The translations under genes were made by a program, and so were the position numbers. DNA of 64,000 nucleotides. Origin: WGA-3G sp965214045 (GTDB lineage Bacteria > Poribacteria > WGA-4E > WGA-3G). The DNA lies in contig OZ243935.1 of the NCBI GenBank assembly GCA_965214045.1, positions 930,001 to 994,000 of the forward strand, read 5' to 3'. Positions 52,447-60,582 of this stretch are shown one piece after another; the stretch's first letter is position 1, and every line of letters starts with the position of its first letter. The notes beneath the pieces are model-generated. The model worked only from the letters and a program-made list of their open reading frames with translations, was not told the DNA's origin and searched no databases.

Positions 52447-53679
52447 ATGTTTCCACGACGACTTATCTATGCGGCTATCTCAATCAGCGGTGCCGCCTGT
52501 TTTGTGTTATTCGGTTATGAGTTCATCCGTTCCGTATCCTCCTCCCTGTTTATTGAGGCATATGGTGCTGAGAATCTCCCACGTGGTATGGTGGCGGTTC
52601 CTCCGAGTATGATCGTGATGCTGTACTGCTACGGTCGTTTGCTCTCATGGCTGGGAGCGACACGTGCTTTGGCAATAACCTCACTTTTTTCTGCGATTTT
52701 AATTCTCGGATGCTACGCTGCGCTTTCACGCGGTATGAGTTTCGCGGCGGCGATCATCTATGTATTCCGCGAAGCATATATCGTAATAGTCATCGAACAG
52801 TTCTGGTCATTTGTCAACAGTGTGCTAACGACTGAACAAGCGAAGCGTATTAATGGTCCCTTTTGTGCCGTTGCCTCTATGGGTTCATTCCTCGGCGGCA
52901 CGCTTGTGAGCCAATGGGCAACCGTGTTAGGCTCCGACGCATTGTTATTATTCACAGCAGGGTCCCTCGTCCCGACGGCGTTCCTTGGTGTCCTTGCTTA
53001 CAAGCTTGGCGGTGAACCCAAACCCAGTGCGGAAGAGACTGGTGGCAGGCTCGGACACACCGGCATAAGAACACTCTTTCGTTCCAGATACCTGATTTTT
53101 ATCGGGGTGTTGATTATAAGTACGCAGATAGTGTCCACTATGCTGGATCTGCGATTCAATGCGTTGGCTGAAATAGAGAGACCTGATACAGATACACGGA
53201 CTGCATTTTTCGGCTCGGTATACGGAAACCTCGGATTGGCAGCGGGTATTTTGCAACTATTGGTTGTGCCACTCGCACTTAGATTTATCGCGCTCCGTTA
53301 CATTCACCTCACTATTCCCATAGTTCACTTCGTTAGTAGTCTCATATTGACGGTTTCTCCTTCACTCCGAACCGGTACAGCGGCGTATGTAACTTTTAAA
53401 GCCTTAGATTACTCGCTTTTCCGTGCAGGAAAGGAATTGTTCTATATGCCGCTTTCTTACGATTCACGCTACCGCGCGAAACAGGTGATTGATTCGTTCG
53501 GGTACCGCTTCTCGAAGGGTGGGAGTGCCGGTGTGCTTGTATTGGTGAAGTTGGGCGTAGAGACGATTGCGGGTGTGGCATACTCCATTACGGTTATGGT
53601 AGTGGCAGTATTATGGGCACCGGTCGCTTTCGGTCTGACGCGGATGTATCAGCAGTTGGTGAAGAGAGAGGAAACTTAA
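52447..53679 (+). CDS. Npt1/Npt2-type nucleotide transporter-like membrane protein
   Basis: 410 residues with about 11-12 hydrophobic segments. 'FGYEFIRSVSSSLFIEAYGA' at the start, 'EQFWSFVNSVLTTEQAKRIN' and 'GSFLGGTLVSQWATV' are typical of the TLC ATP/ADP translocase family. That family exchanges nucleotides in intracellular bacteria and also appears in free-living relatives with other roles, so an ATP/ADP function here is not secure. ATG 52447 is chosen because the upstream part overlaps the PhyH gene. Confidence 0.6.
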   Translation: MFPRRLIYAAISISGAACFVLFGYEFIRSVSSSLFIEAYGAENLPRGMVAVPPSMIVMLYCYGRLLSWLGATRALAITSLFSAILILGCYAALSRGMSFAAAIIYVFREAYIVIVIEQFWSFVNSVLTTEQAKRINGPFCAVASMGSFLGGTLVSQWATVLGSDALLLFTAGSLVPTAFLGVLAYKLGGEPKPSAEETGGRLGHTGIRTLFRSRYLIFIGVLIISTQIVSTMLDLRFNALAEIERPDTDTRTAFFGSVYGNLGLAAGILQLLVVPLALRFIALRYIHLTIPIVHFVSSLILTVSPSLRTGTAAYVTFKALDYSLFRAGKELFYMPLSYDSRYRAKQVIDSFGYRFSKGGSAGVLVLVKLGVETIAGVAYSITVMVVAVLWAPVAFGLTRMYQQLVKREET

Positions 53680-53693
53680 ATCCACCCTCTTGT

Positions 53694-53715
53694 TGGCACG
53701 CTGCTTAGCGTGCCA
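53694..53715. terminator. Hairpin between convergent genes
   Basis: TGGCACGCT-GCTT-AGCGTGCCA, nine perfect pairs with a 4-base loop, 15 bases after the transporter stop. There is no T run on either side, so it may be a repeat hairpin with terminator function. Confidence 0.4.
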
Positions 53716-53741
53716 GAAATTTATCAAAAACAGGCTGTTGC

Positions 53742-54725
53742 TTAAATTTCATAACGGACGAGTTTCCGTGCGGCATCAGTGATCTGCTCCGCATCCGGGA
53801 TAACGAAATTCTCCATCACCGGTGCGAAGGGAACAGGTACCGGTGCCGCCGCGACCCGCTCAATGGGTGCATCGAGATAGTCAAACGCTTCCCGCACGAC
53901 AAGCGCGGCAATCTCCGCCCCGAACCCCGCTCTACCGACCGCTTCGTGTGCGATCAGCAACCGATTCGTTTTCTTAACGGAGTCGAGAATACTGTCTTTA
54001 TCAAGCGGCATTAATGTCCGTGGATCAATGACTTCAGCAGAGATACCTTCAGCAGCAAGTGTGTCGGCGGCGATAAGTGCGTTCAAGACCATCCGTGATG
54101 TCGCAAGAATTGTAATGTCTTCACCCTCACGTTTAACATCTGCTACACCCAACGGAATCGTATACTCTTCGTCAGGAATCTCTCCCTCCTCGGTGTAGAG
54201 AAGTTTGTGCTCAATAAACATGATTGGGTTGTCGTCGCGGATGGCTGTTTTTAACAAGCCTTTCGCATCGTAGGGTGTAGAGGGCATCACGACGAGGAGT
54301 CCGGGGATATGCACGAACCACGCTTCAAGACTCTGAGCGTGCTGTGCGGCAGAAGATCGACCCGCACCGCCCTGCGTCCGAATCACGAGCGGCACATCTA
54401 ACTGTCCACCGACCATATAACGGATCTTGGCGACTTGGTTCACGATTTGATCCATGCCTACCGCTGTGAAGTCGATGTACATCAACTCTGCAACGGGGCG
54501 CATTCCTGTGACCGCCGCGCCGAGGGCAGTCCCGATAATAGCGGCTTCCGAGATCGGTGTATTTCGGATTCGGTCTTTCCCGAATTCTTGGAACAGTCCG
54601 TCCGTCACTTTATAAGCACCGCCGTATTCAGCGATATCTTCACCCATCAGGAAGACGGCATCATCGCGTTCCATCTCCTCCACGAGTGCTTCCTTGAGCG
54701 CGTCGCGATACGTAATTGTCTTCAT
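53742..54725 (-). CDS. 2-oxoacid dehydrogenase E1 component, beta subunit
   Basis: 327 residues. 'FLMGEDIAEYGGAYKVTDGL' start and 'DFTAVGMDQIVNQVAKIRYM' are typical of the E1-beta chain of pyruvate, branched-chain or acetoin dehydrogenase complexes, which binds thiamine diphosphate with the alpha chain. No alpha subunit, E2 or E3 gene is in the window. It is downstream of the coiled-coil and aminotransferase genes on the same strand. Confidence 0.88.
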   Translation of the reverse strand: MKTITYRDALKEALVEEMERDDAVFLMGEDIAEYGGAYKVTDGLFQEFGKDRIRNTPISEAAIIGTALGAAVTGMRPVAELMYIDFTAVGMDQIVNQVAKIRYMVGGQLDVPLVIRTQGGAGRSSAAQHAQSLEAWFVHIPGLLVVMPSTPYDAKGLLKTAIRDDNPIMFIEHKLLYTEEGEIPDEEYTIPLGVADVKREGEDITILATSRMVLNALIAADTLAAEGISAEVIDPRTLMPLDKDSILDSVKKTNRLLIAHEAVGRAGFGAEIAALVVREAFDYLDAPIERVAAAPVPVPFAPVMENFVIPDAEQITDAARKLVRYEI

Positions 54726-54791
54726 TGGCTTCCTTTTCTATTTTTAGCAGTGTGTTTGTATAGGTATCGAGTTTCTGCCATCTTGAGTGAT

Positions 54792-55133
54792 TTAATGCGT
54801 TAAGGCGATAATTGCGACGATGAGTGCGGCAACTGCACAGATCGCGACGATCCAATCTTTCAGAACGGAGAACCCCGCTTTACGTCCCCGCAATTCGGCG
54901 ATGCCTGTCTCAACACCCCGAAGTCGTTCATCAATGTGATCCAACCGCTGCGTGTGTCGAGCGTCCATCTCATCTAAACGTTGTGTCTGTCGCGCATCCA
55001 GGTCATTTAGCCGCTGTGTATGACGCGCTTCCAGGTCATCCAACTGCTTTGTGTGACGCACGTCCATCTCATCTAAACGCTTAGACAACAACTCATAGAG
55101 TTCTTGAATCGTCATCCCGGTATTTTCCGTCAT
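54792..55133 (-). CDS. Coiled-coil protein with five 11-residue repeats and a membrane anchor
   Basis: 113 residues. After an 18-residue start, 'RLDEMDVRHTK', 'QLDDLEARHTQ', 'RLNDLDARQTQ', 'RLDEMDARHTQ' and 'RLDHIDERLRG' form five tandem 11-mer (hendecad) repeats, encoded by 33-base DNA repeats, that should make a long helix. A short linker and a C-terminal hydrophobic helix (about 90-112, 'DWIVAICAVAALIVAIIALT') follow. No family is recognised beyond this architecture. It starts one base after the aminotransferase stop, whose GGAGG serves as its SD. Confidence 0.72.
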   Translation of the reverse strand: MTENTGMTIQELYELLSKRLDEMDVRHTKQLDDLEARHTQRLNDLDARQTQRLDEMDARHTQRLDHIDERLRGVETGIAELRGRKAGFSVLKDWIVAICAVAALIVAIIALTH

Positions 55134-55134
55134 T

Positions 55135-56478
55135 TTACGCCTCCTCCGCCTTCAGCCATTCAAGTGTCTGGGCAAACGCGGCGACTGTCTCTGTAACGTC
55201 TTCCGCTGTGTGCGCGGCGGTTGTCATTCCGCCATTACCGGCGAGATCAATCCCATTGAGCAGGAGACCGCATCGGAGACGCATCAGCATGTCCGCATCG
55301 CTACTCCCTTTCAGTTTTCGGTAATCATATATGTATGGATCGAAATCTGAAGTCCGCATCCCTTTTTCACCGTGTCCGACGAGCAGTTTAAGCCCCGAAA
55401 ATTCGCCGTAAACCACCCAGTCGAGTTCATATTCATCAATGACGTTGTTCAGTTCAGCGCGAAGCCGTGCGGCGGTCCGATTCGCCTTCTTGTGTGGTTC
55501 ACCTGTTTTGACTAAGTTGAGCATTGCGATGCCAGCGGAGGCGGAGAGCGGATTCGCATTAAAGGTGCCGGGATGCGGCATTTTCAAGCCGTCGCGTTCC
55601 GATTTCATGGAGATGAGTTCAAGAACCTCCGTTTTACCAGCAAGGGCGCCGCCGGGGAGTCCACCCGCCAAAATCTTTGCGAGCGTTGTCATATCCGGTG
55701 TGACGTTGTAATGCGCTTGTGCACCGCCGGGTGCAACCCGAAACCCTGTGATAACCTCGTCAAAAATCAGTAGGACACCGTGCGCCTCTGTCAACTCACG
55801 GAGTTGCTTCAAAAATGTGCCATCCGTCGGAACAATGCCGAAGGATGCCCCTGTCGGTTCAAGGATAATACAGGCGATGTCTTCATCCGTTTTCAAGAGT
55901 GTCTCAACAGCATCAATGTCGTTTGGCGGACATAACAGAGTTGTATTACGCACCTCTTGTGGGATACCGGGGACGTTCATATCGAAAGGCGGGTATGCGC
56001 CTAAGATAACACTGTCGTGCCAACCGTGGAAATGTCCGGCAAATTTCAGGAGTTTATTCTTACCTGTATACGTGCGTGCAAGCCGGATCGCCATCAACGT
56101 CGCCTCCGTCCCAGAGCTGACGAATCGGACGCGCTCCGCTGACGGAATCAGTTGTGTCACGAGTGAACCCCATTCCATCTCCAACGGGTGGCACGCGCCA
56201 TAGTGCGTGCCACGGTGCATCTGTGCTGTCACCGCTTCCACAACCTCCGGCGGATTATGCCCGAGGAGGAGTGCACCGTGTCCCGCCCAATAATCGATAA
56301 ATTGCTTGTCTTCAAGTCCCCATTTCTTTGATCCATTGGCCCGGGTGATATAAACAGGAAAGGGTGACATATAACGTCCATCGTGCGTTACACCATCCGG
56401 GAACAGATGATTTGCGGCATCGGACATTTCTCGATCTTTTGCGAAAGTCTTTTGGTAGCGTTCTAAAATGGTGTGCAT
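55135..56478 (-). CDS. Class III aminotransferase, glutamate-1-semialdehyde aminomutase-like
   Basis: 447 residues. 'GGDGALLLGH' type motifs (WAGHGALLLGHNPPEV), 'RFVSSGTEATLMAIRLARTY' and 'LIFDEVITGFR' are typical. 'LAKILAGGLPGGALAGKTEVL' contains the PLP lysine. Similarity is closest to glutamate-1-semialdehyde 2,1-aminomutase-like proteins; the length exceeds HemL by ~20 residues and it lies in no haem cluster, so another omega-amino substrate is likely. Confidence 0.85.
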   Translation of the reverse strand: MHTILERYQKTFAKDREMSDAANHLFPDGVTHDGRYMSPFPVYITRANGSKKWGLEDKQFIDYWAGHGALLLGHNPPEVVEAVTAQMHRGTHYGACHPLEMEWGSLVTQLIPSAERVRFVSSGTEATLMAIRLARTYTGKNKLLKFAGHFHGWHDSVILGAYPPFDMNVPGIPQEVRNTTLLCPPNDIDAVETLLKTDEDIACIILEPTGASFGIVPTDGTFLKQLRELTEAHGVLLIFDEVITGFRVAPGGAQAHYNVTPDMTTLAKILAGGLPGGALAGKTEVLELISMKSERDGLKMPHPGTFNANPLSASAGIAMLNLVKTGEPHKKANRTAARLRAELNNVIDEYELDWVVYGEFSGLKLLVGHGEKGMRTSDFDPYIYDYRKLKGSSDADMLMRLRCGLLLNGIDLAGNGGMTTAAHTAEDVTETVAAFAQTLEWLKAEEA

Positions 56479-56541
56479 CTTTTTTCCTCGCTGTTTAGAG
56501 AGATTCTGAAGGAAATTATATCATATACCCATTTTATTTGC

Positions 56542-56634
56542 TTTTTAATTTTACCTTGCGGAGAAATAATGGTTGTTAGAACTATCGGCAGTGTCACTCA
56601 AATCCGCCTGCGCCGATGTTGCAGGCTATAGGTT
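56542..56634. repeat. Repeat R1, copy i
   Basis: 'TTTTTAATTTTACCTTGCGG' then 'ATCCGCCTGCGCCGATGTTG' CAGGCTATAGG. It lies between the aminotransferase and argJ promoters, about 60 bases upstream of the aminotransferase start. Confidence 0.75.
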
Positions 56635-56682
56635 AACTGACAATTGATCGCTAATCGCTAATCTTACCTCGCGGATAAGTTT

Positions 56683-56711
56683 TTGACATTTCGTTCAAGA
56701 CATAGTATAAT
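56683..56711 (+). promoter_or_regulatory. argJ: Consensus sigma-70 promoter of argJ
   Basis: TTGACA (56683-56688), 17 bases, TATAAT (56706-56711); both hexamers are perfect. Transcription should start near 56718, just before a MITE at 56722. Confidence 0.85.
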
Positions 56712-56721
56712 TTTCCCTTAT

Positions 56722-56812
56722 AGGACTTACGCAATTTCTAATGAGACCCTACGCCCCGCACGCCGCTGGCGAGGTTTCAAACCTCGCCAGCAATAGGAGC
56801 TGCGTAAGTCCT
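56722..56812. mobile_element. MITE with AGGACTTACGCA ends in the argJ leader
   Basis: AGGACTTACGCA (56722-56733) and TGCGTAAGTCCT (56801-56812) are perfect inverted repeats. The interior contains an R2 palindrome (GGCGAGGTTTCAAACCTCGCC, shown in part GAGGTTTCAAACCTC). It lies between the promoter and ATG 56842, so the argJ message would begin with a long hairpin. Confidence 0.8.
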
Positions 56813-56841
56813 GCCTTACATTATTCCTCAAGGAGTGTTTC

Positions 56842-58047
56842 ATGAAACAGATAGATGGCGGAATCACAGCAGTTGCCGGTATCCGCGCCTCAGGTCTCCA
56901 TGCAGGTATTAAAGCAGCAGACGCGAAGGACGTGGCACTCATTGTTACCGATGCCCCAGCGACTGCCGCCGGCGTCTTCACAAAAAACAGCGTCACCGCT
57001 GCGCCCGTGATTGTCTGCCGCGAGCACCTTAGTGACGGATGTGGACAAGCCGTAATTGTCAATAGCGGGAACGCCAACGCTTGCACCGGCGAGGTTGGCA
57101 TGGCAAACGCACGAAAAATGGCTACCGCAACAGCCGAGCAACTCGATATAGACGCAAATCTTGTTCTTGTCTCCTCAACGGGTGTTATCGGACAGCAATT
57201 GCCGATGGACAAAATCGAGTACGGGATCCAAGCTGCCGTGAGCGCGCTTAGTCAGGAAGGAGGTGCCGATGCCGCCGAAGCGATTATGACGACGGATACA
57301 CACCCGAAATCTGTCGCAGTGGAGATCGAAATCGGCGATACACCCGTAAGGATCGGTGGGATTGCGAAAGGCTCCGGGATGATCGCACCGAATATGGCAA
57401 CGATGCTCTCCTACTTGACCACGGATGTGCGAATCAACGCCGAAACGCTCCAAGCCGCCCTCAATCGTGTCGTAGATGATACCTATAACCTCCTAACCGT
57501 TGACACCGATCGCAGCACGAATGACACAGTGCTGATTCTGGCGACCGGACATGCCGATAACGCTGAAATTGTTACAGCAGATACAGAAGATTATGAAACA
57601 TTTTGTGAAGGACTTCAGTTCGTCTGCACTGAATTGGTGAAGATGCTCGCCCGCGACGGTGAGGGTGCAACGAAGCTCGTTGAGGTGATCGTCAAACACG
57701 CCAAGAATCGGGACGATGCTGAAAAAGCGGCGCGTGCCGTTGCAGAATCACCACTTGTCAAGACCGCGGTTTTCGCCAACGATGCGAATTGGGGACGGAT
57801 TATGATGGCGATCGGAAAATCGGATGCGGAATTTGACCCGTATCAGGTGGATGTTTGGCTTTCGGATTACCGACTCGTCAAAAATGGGATGGACGCTGGC
57901 TACGATGAAGACAAAGCCACCGCTCTGTTCTCAGAAGACCCCGTGCGTATCACGATTGACCTCCGTGCCGGTGACACAGAGATAACGATGTGGACGTGTG
58001 ATTATTCTTACGACTATATCCGAATCAATGCCGACTATCGGACATAG
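56842..58047 (+). CDS. argJ: Bifunctional ornithine acetyltransferase/N-acetylglutamate synthase (ArgJ)
   Basis: 401 residues. 'GGITAVAGIRASGLHAGIK', cut as VAGIRASGLHAGIK, and the autocleavage region IAPNMATMLSYLTTD with A186-T187 are diagnostic; Thr187 becomes the N-terminal nucleophile of the beta chain. ArgJ recycles the acetyl group from N-acetylornithine to glutamate in arginine synthesis. A strong AAGGAG precedes ATG 56842. Normally 'TVDGDTSTNDT' follows; here it is TVDTDRSTNDT, a small variation. It is not in an arg cluster. Confidence 0.93.
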   Translation: MKQIDGGITAVAGIRASGLHAGIKAADAKDVALIVTDAPATAAGVFTKNSVTAAPVIVCREHLSDGCGQAVIVNSGNANACTGEVGMANARKMATATAEQLDIDANLVLVSSTGVIGQQLPMDKIEYGIQAAVSALSQEGGADAAEAIMTTDTHPKSVAVEIEIGDTPVRIGGIAKGSGMIAPNMATMLSYLTTDVRINAETLQAALNRVVDDTYNLLTVDTDRSTNDTVLILATGHADNAEIVTADTEDYETFCEGLQFVCTELVKMLARDGEGATKLVEVIVKHAKNRDDAEKAARAVAESPLVKTAVFANDANWGRIMMAIGKSDAEFDPYQVDVWLSDYRLVKNGMDAGYDEDKATALFSEDPVRITIDLRAGDTEITMWTCDYSYDYIRINADYRT

Positions 58048-58070
58048 CGTTCAAGAAGGAGTAATCAAAA

Positions 58071-58169
58071 ATGAGACACACAACTGAAATCAAACTCGCA
58101 AATCTCAGAGAAGTGTTGTCAAAATTTTTGACAAAAATCCACATTTTTGCTATTTTAATCGAAAATTAA
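58071..58169 (+). CDS. Possible small protein after argJ
   Basis: 32 residues (MRHTTEIKLANLREVLSKF...). AAGGAG lies nine bases before ATG 58071. It ends just before the -35 box of the tRNA promoter and its DNA contains the palindrome at 58116-58134. It matches nothing I recognise and may be a short peptide, an ORF remnant or a leader peptide. Confidence 0.4.
   Translation: MRHTTEIKLANLREVLSKFLTKIHIFAILIEN
58116..58134. promoter_or_regulatory. Perfect 9-1-9 palindrome
   Basis: TTGTCAAAATTTTTGACAA sits within the small frame at 58071 and 37 bases upstream of the tRNA promoter's -35 box. It looks like a transcription factor operator; the factor is not known. Confidence 0.45.
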
Positions 58170-58170
58170 C

Positions 58171-58199
58171 TTGACATTCAAAGGCAAATAGATTAAACT
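58171..58199 (+). promoter_or_regulatory. Putative promoter of the tRNA cluster
   Basis: TTGACA (58171-58176), a 17-base spacer and TAAACT (58194-58199). The tRNA-Gly gene begins 51 bases after it. Confidence 0.5.
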
Positions 58200-58250
58200 A
58201 TATATGCTTTTGAAGAGCGCAATATCTTCTGCGAGAATTGCCAAAATGAT

Positions 58251-58325
58251 GCGGGAGTAGCTCAGTGGTAGAGCTCCACCTTGCCAAGGTGGAGGTCGCG
58301 AGTTCAAATCTCGTCTCCCGCTCCA
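58251..58325 (+). tRNA. tRNA-Gly (anticodon GCC)
   Basis: Acceptor GCGGGAG pairs with CTCCCGC; the anticodon arm is CCACC-TTGCCAA-GGTGG. The 3' CCA is encoded (58323-58325). Confidence 0.95.
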
Positions 58326-58331
58326 TCTTAA

Positions 58332-58406
58332 GGTGGCGTAGCCAAGTGGTAAGGCCAGAGTCTGCAAAACTCTTATTCGTCGGTTCGATTCCGACCGCCA
58401 CCTCCA
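58332..58406 (+). tRNA. tRNA-Cys (anticodon GCA)
   Basis: Acceptor GGTGGCG pairs with CGCCACC; the anticodon arm is AGAGT-CTGCAAA-ACTCT. CCA is encoded. Confidence 0.95.
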
Positions 58407-58420
58407 TTCTTTTTTTTGAC

Positions 58421-58494
58421 GGGCGGTTAGCTCAGGTGGCTAGAGCGTTTGCTTGACATGCAAGAGGTCACAGGTTCAAGTCCTGTACCGCCCA
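58421..58494 (+). tRNA. tRNA-Val (anticodon GAC)
   Basis: Acceptor GGGCGGT pairs with ACCGCCC; the anticodon loop is TTGACAT, giving GAC. The 3' end reads A-TCC, so CCA is not encoded. Confidence 0.95.
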
Positions 58495-58589
58495 TCCTTC
58501 CAAAACATTTACGCCAACGTATCTGAAACTGTACAATACCTTCCGTTATCTTTTTTCTTGGCAATCCCCGTTTAAATCGTGTAAAATTA

Positions 58590-58610
58590 TTTCGTAAACA
58601 GCTTACGAAA
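58590..58610. promoter_or_regulatory. 8-bp hairpin upstream of thrS
   Basis: TTTCGTAA-ACAGC-TTACGAAA in the leader region of thrS, 70 bases before the start. There is no T-box-like pattern around it, so its function is open; an operator or an attenuator are both possible. Confidence 0.4.
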
Positions 58611-58679
58611 AAAGACGTTAAGTCTATTAAGAACAATTTTGAAACCTAACACGAATTGACATATAGAGAGTGAACCGCA

Positions 58680-60467
58680 ATGCGTGAACCCAATCAGCCT
58701 GAAGATTATTTACAACGCCTACGCCATTCGACCGCGCACATCATGGCGTATGCCGTCCAACAACTATTCCCAGATGGCGAACGGACCGTTAAACTCGCAA
58801 TCGGCCCCCCGATTGAAAACGAGTTCTATTACGATATGGAAGTGCCGCGCCCTATTACACCCGACGATTTCCCCGAAATCGAAAAGCACATGAAGGCGAT
58901 GATCAAAGCCAATGTGCCTTTCGAGCAAGAGGCATGGTCCTACGACGATGCTCGCACATGGTTCGGTGAACGCGATCAGAAATTCAAACTCGAATTAATC
59001 GATGGGATTTCGGATCGTGAAGTCAGTGCTACCGATGAGGGTGTTGATGAAGAAGGTGTTTCTATCTACCACAACGGCGATTTCACGGACCTCTGCAAGG
59101 GTCCACATGTTGAAAAAACACGCGAATGCCGATATTTCAAACTGCTCCGTGTTTCAGGAGCCTATTGGCGCGGTGATAGCAACCGTGAGCAGTTGCAACG
59201 CATCTACGGTACCGCATGGGAGACGAAAGCCGACCTTCAGGCGTATTTAACACAACGCGAAGAAGCCGCCAAACGCGATCATCGTAAACTCGGACGCGAA
59301 TTGGAACTCTTTCAGATGCATCCCGAATCCCCTGGAAGTGCTTTTTGGCTTCCCAAAGGCACGCTCATTTATAACCTCCTCTCGGAGAAGGTTCGGAAAC
59401 TCTATCTCAGCGAAGGCTATCAGGAGGTGCGGACCCCTCTCATCTACGATAGCAGTCTCTGGAAGACCTCCGGACATTGGGAGCATTTTAAAGACGATAT
59501 GTTCCTCGTCGAAAATGAAGATGGCGAAGCGACGAGTGCTTTGAAACCGATGAACTGTCCGGCACACATGTTAATCTATAAAAGCGTGCGCCACAGTTAT
59601 CGAGATCTACCCTATCGCCTGCATGACCAAGGTGTGCTACATCGCAACGAAGCCACCGGGACACTGACCGGTTTGTCGCGTGTACGTCAGATGTGCCAAG
59701 ATGACGCACACAATTTCGTCACAGAGGACCAGATCGCCGATGAATATGAACGGATCCTTGGACTTTTCCAACGCATCTACGGCTCTTTCGGTCTGCCGTT
59801 CCGATGCGATTTGAGCACACGTAACCCTGAAAAATTTATGGGAGATGTGGAGGTCTGGAATCGCGCCGAAATCATACTTGAGGATGTATTGAAAAACAAC
59901 CAAGTTGAGTATAGCGTTGATCCCGGCGAAGCGGCGTTTTACGGTCCTAAGCTCGATTTTCAGGTGCGGGACTCACTCAACCGAGACGTTCAGTGTGCCA
60001 CTGTGCAACTCGATTTCCAGCTGCCCGAACGGTTTGAACTCATCTACGTCGCACCAGATGGTTCTGAGAAGCGTCCTGTGGTTATTCATCGCGCAATTTG
60101 CGGGAGTTTTGAACGCTTTATCGCGATGTTGATTGAACATTACGCTGGGGCATTTCCGACATGGCTTTCGCCTATCCAGTGCGTTGTGATGACAATCAGT
60201 CAACGTTTTGTTGATTACGGCAAAGAGGTCGAACAACTCCTGTTGCAAAAAGGGTGTCGCGTCGCGTTGGACAATAGCGATGATAAGATCGGTGCGAAGA
60301 TCCGTCAAGCCCGTTTGCAACGTGTGCCGTACATGTTAATTATCGGTGGACGTGAAGAGGAAAGCCGCACGGTCAGCGTCCGTAGCCGCGATGAAGGCGA
60401 CATCGGTGCGCTGGCACTTGATACTTTCGTCGACAAAATAGTTCAAGAAGCCGACTTAGATTTTTAA
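58680..60467 (+). CDS. thrS: Threonyl-tRNA synthetase
   Basis: 595 residues. The editing-domain motif H16-x-x-x-H20 (HSTAH), 'KPMNCPAHMLIYK', 'RNEATGTLTGLSRVRQMCQDDAH' (cut as GLSRVRQMCQDDAH), and the C-terminal anticodon domain 'VDYGKEVEQLLLQKGCRVAL' are all present. A typical ThrRS is about 640 residues; the N-terminal TGS domain is missing here, and no upstream frame supplies it. The start codon has only a weak SD. Confidence 0.94.
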   Translation: MREPNQPEDYLQRLRHSTAHIMAYAVQQLFPDGERTVKLAIGPPIENEFYYDMEVPRPITPDDFPEIEKHMKAMIKANVPFEQEAWSYDDARTWFGERDQKFKLELIDGISDREVSATDEGVDEEGVSIYHNGDFTDLCKGPHVEKTRECRYFKLLRVSGAYWRGDSNREQLQRIYGTAWETKADLQAYLTQREEAAKRDHRKLGRELELFQMHPESPGSAFWLPKGTLIYNLLSEKVRKLYLSEGYQEVRTPLIYDSSLWKTSGHWEHFKDDMFLVENEDGEATSALKPMNCPAHMLIYKSVRHSYRDLPYRLHDQGVLHRNEATGTLTGLSRVRQMCQDDAHNFVTEDQIADEYERILGLFQRIYGSFGLPFRCDLSTRNPEKFMGDVEVWNRAEIILEDVLKNNQVEYSVDPGEAAFYGPKLDFQVRDSLNRDVQCATVQLDFQLPERFELIYVAPDGSEKRPVVIHRAICGSFERFIAMLIEHYAGAFPTWLSPIQCVVMTISQRFVDYGKEVEQLLLQKGCRVALDNSDDKIGAKIRQARLQRVPYMLIIGGREEESRTVSVRSRDEGDIGALALDTFVDKIVQEADLDF

Positions 60468-60500
60468 TTGGCAATCAGTTATCAGCAGTCGGCAGTCAGA
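60468..60500. repeat. Repeat R3 copy
   Basis: 'GGCAATCAGTTATCAGCAGT' and CGGCAGTCAG directly after the thrS stop codon. Confidence 0.5.
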
Positions 60501-60582
60501 AAGTGAATCTTGTGGTGGTTCGCGTAAACATTCCTGCCATACTGAGTCCCACTGACAGCCATTCTAAAAAGGAACATACCGA

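Noticed and set aside
58500..58680. T-box riboswitch upstream of thrS
   Set aside because: No T-box consensus or specifier loop is visible; only an 8-bp hairpin is present.
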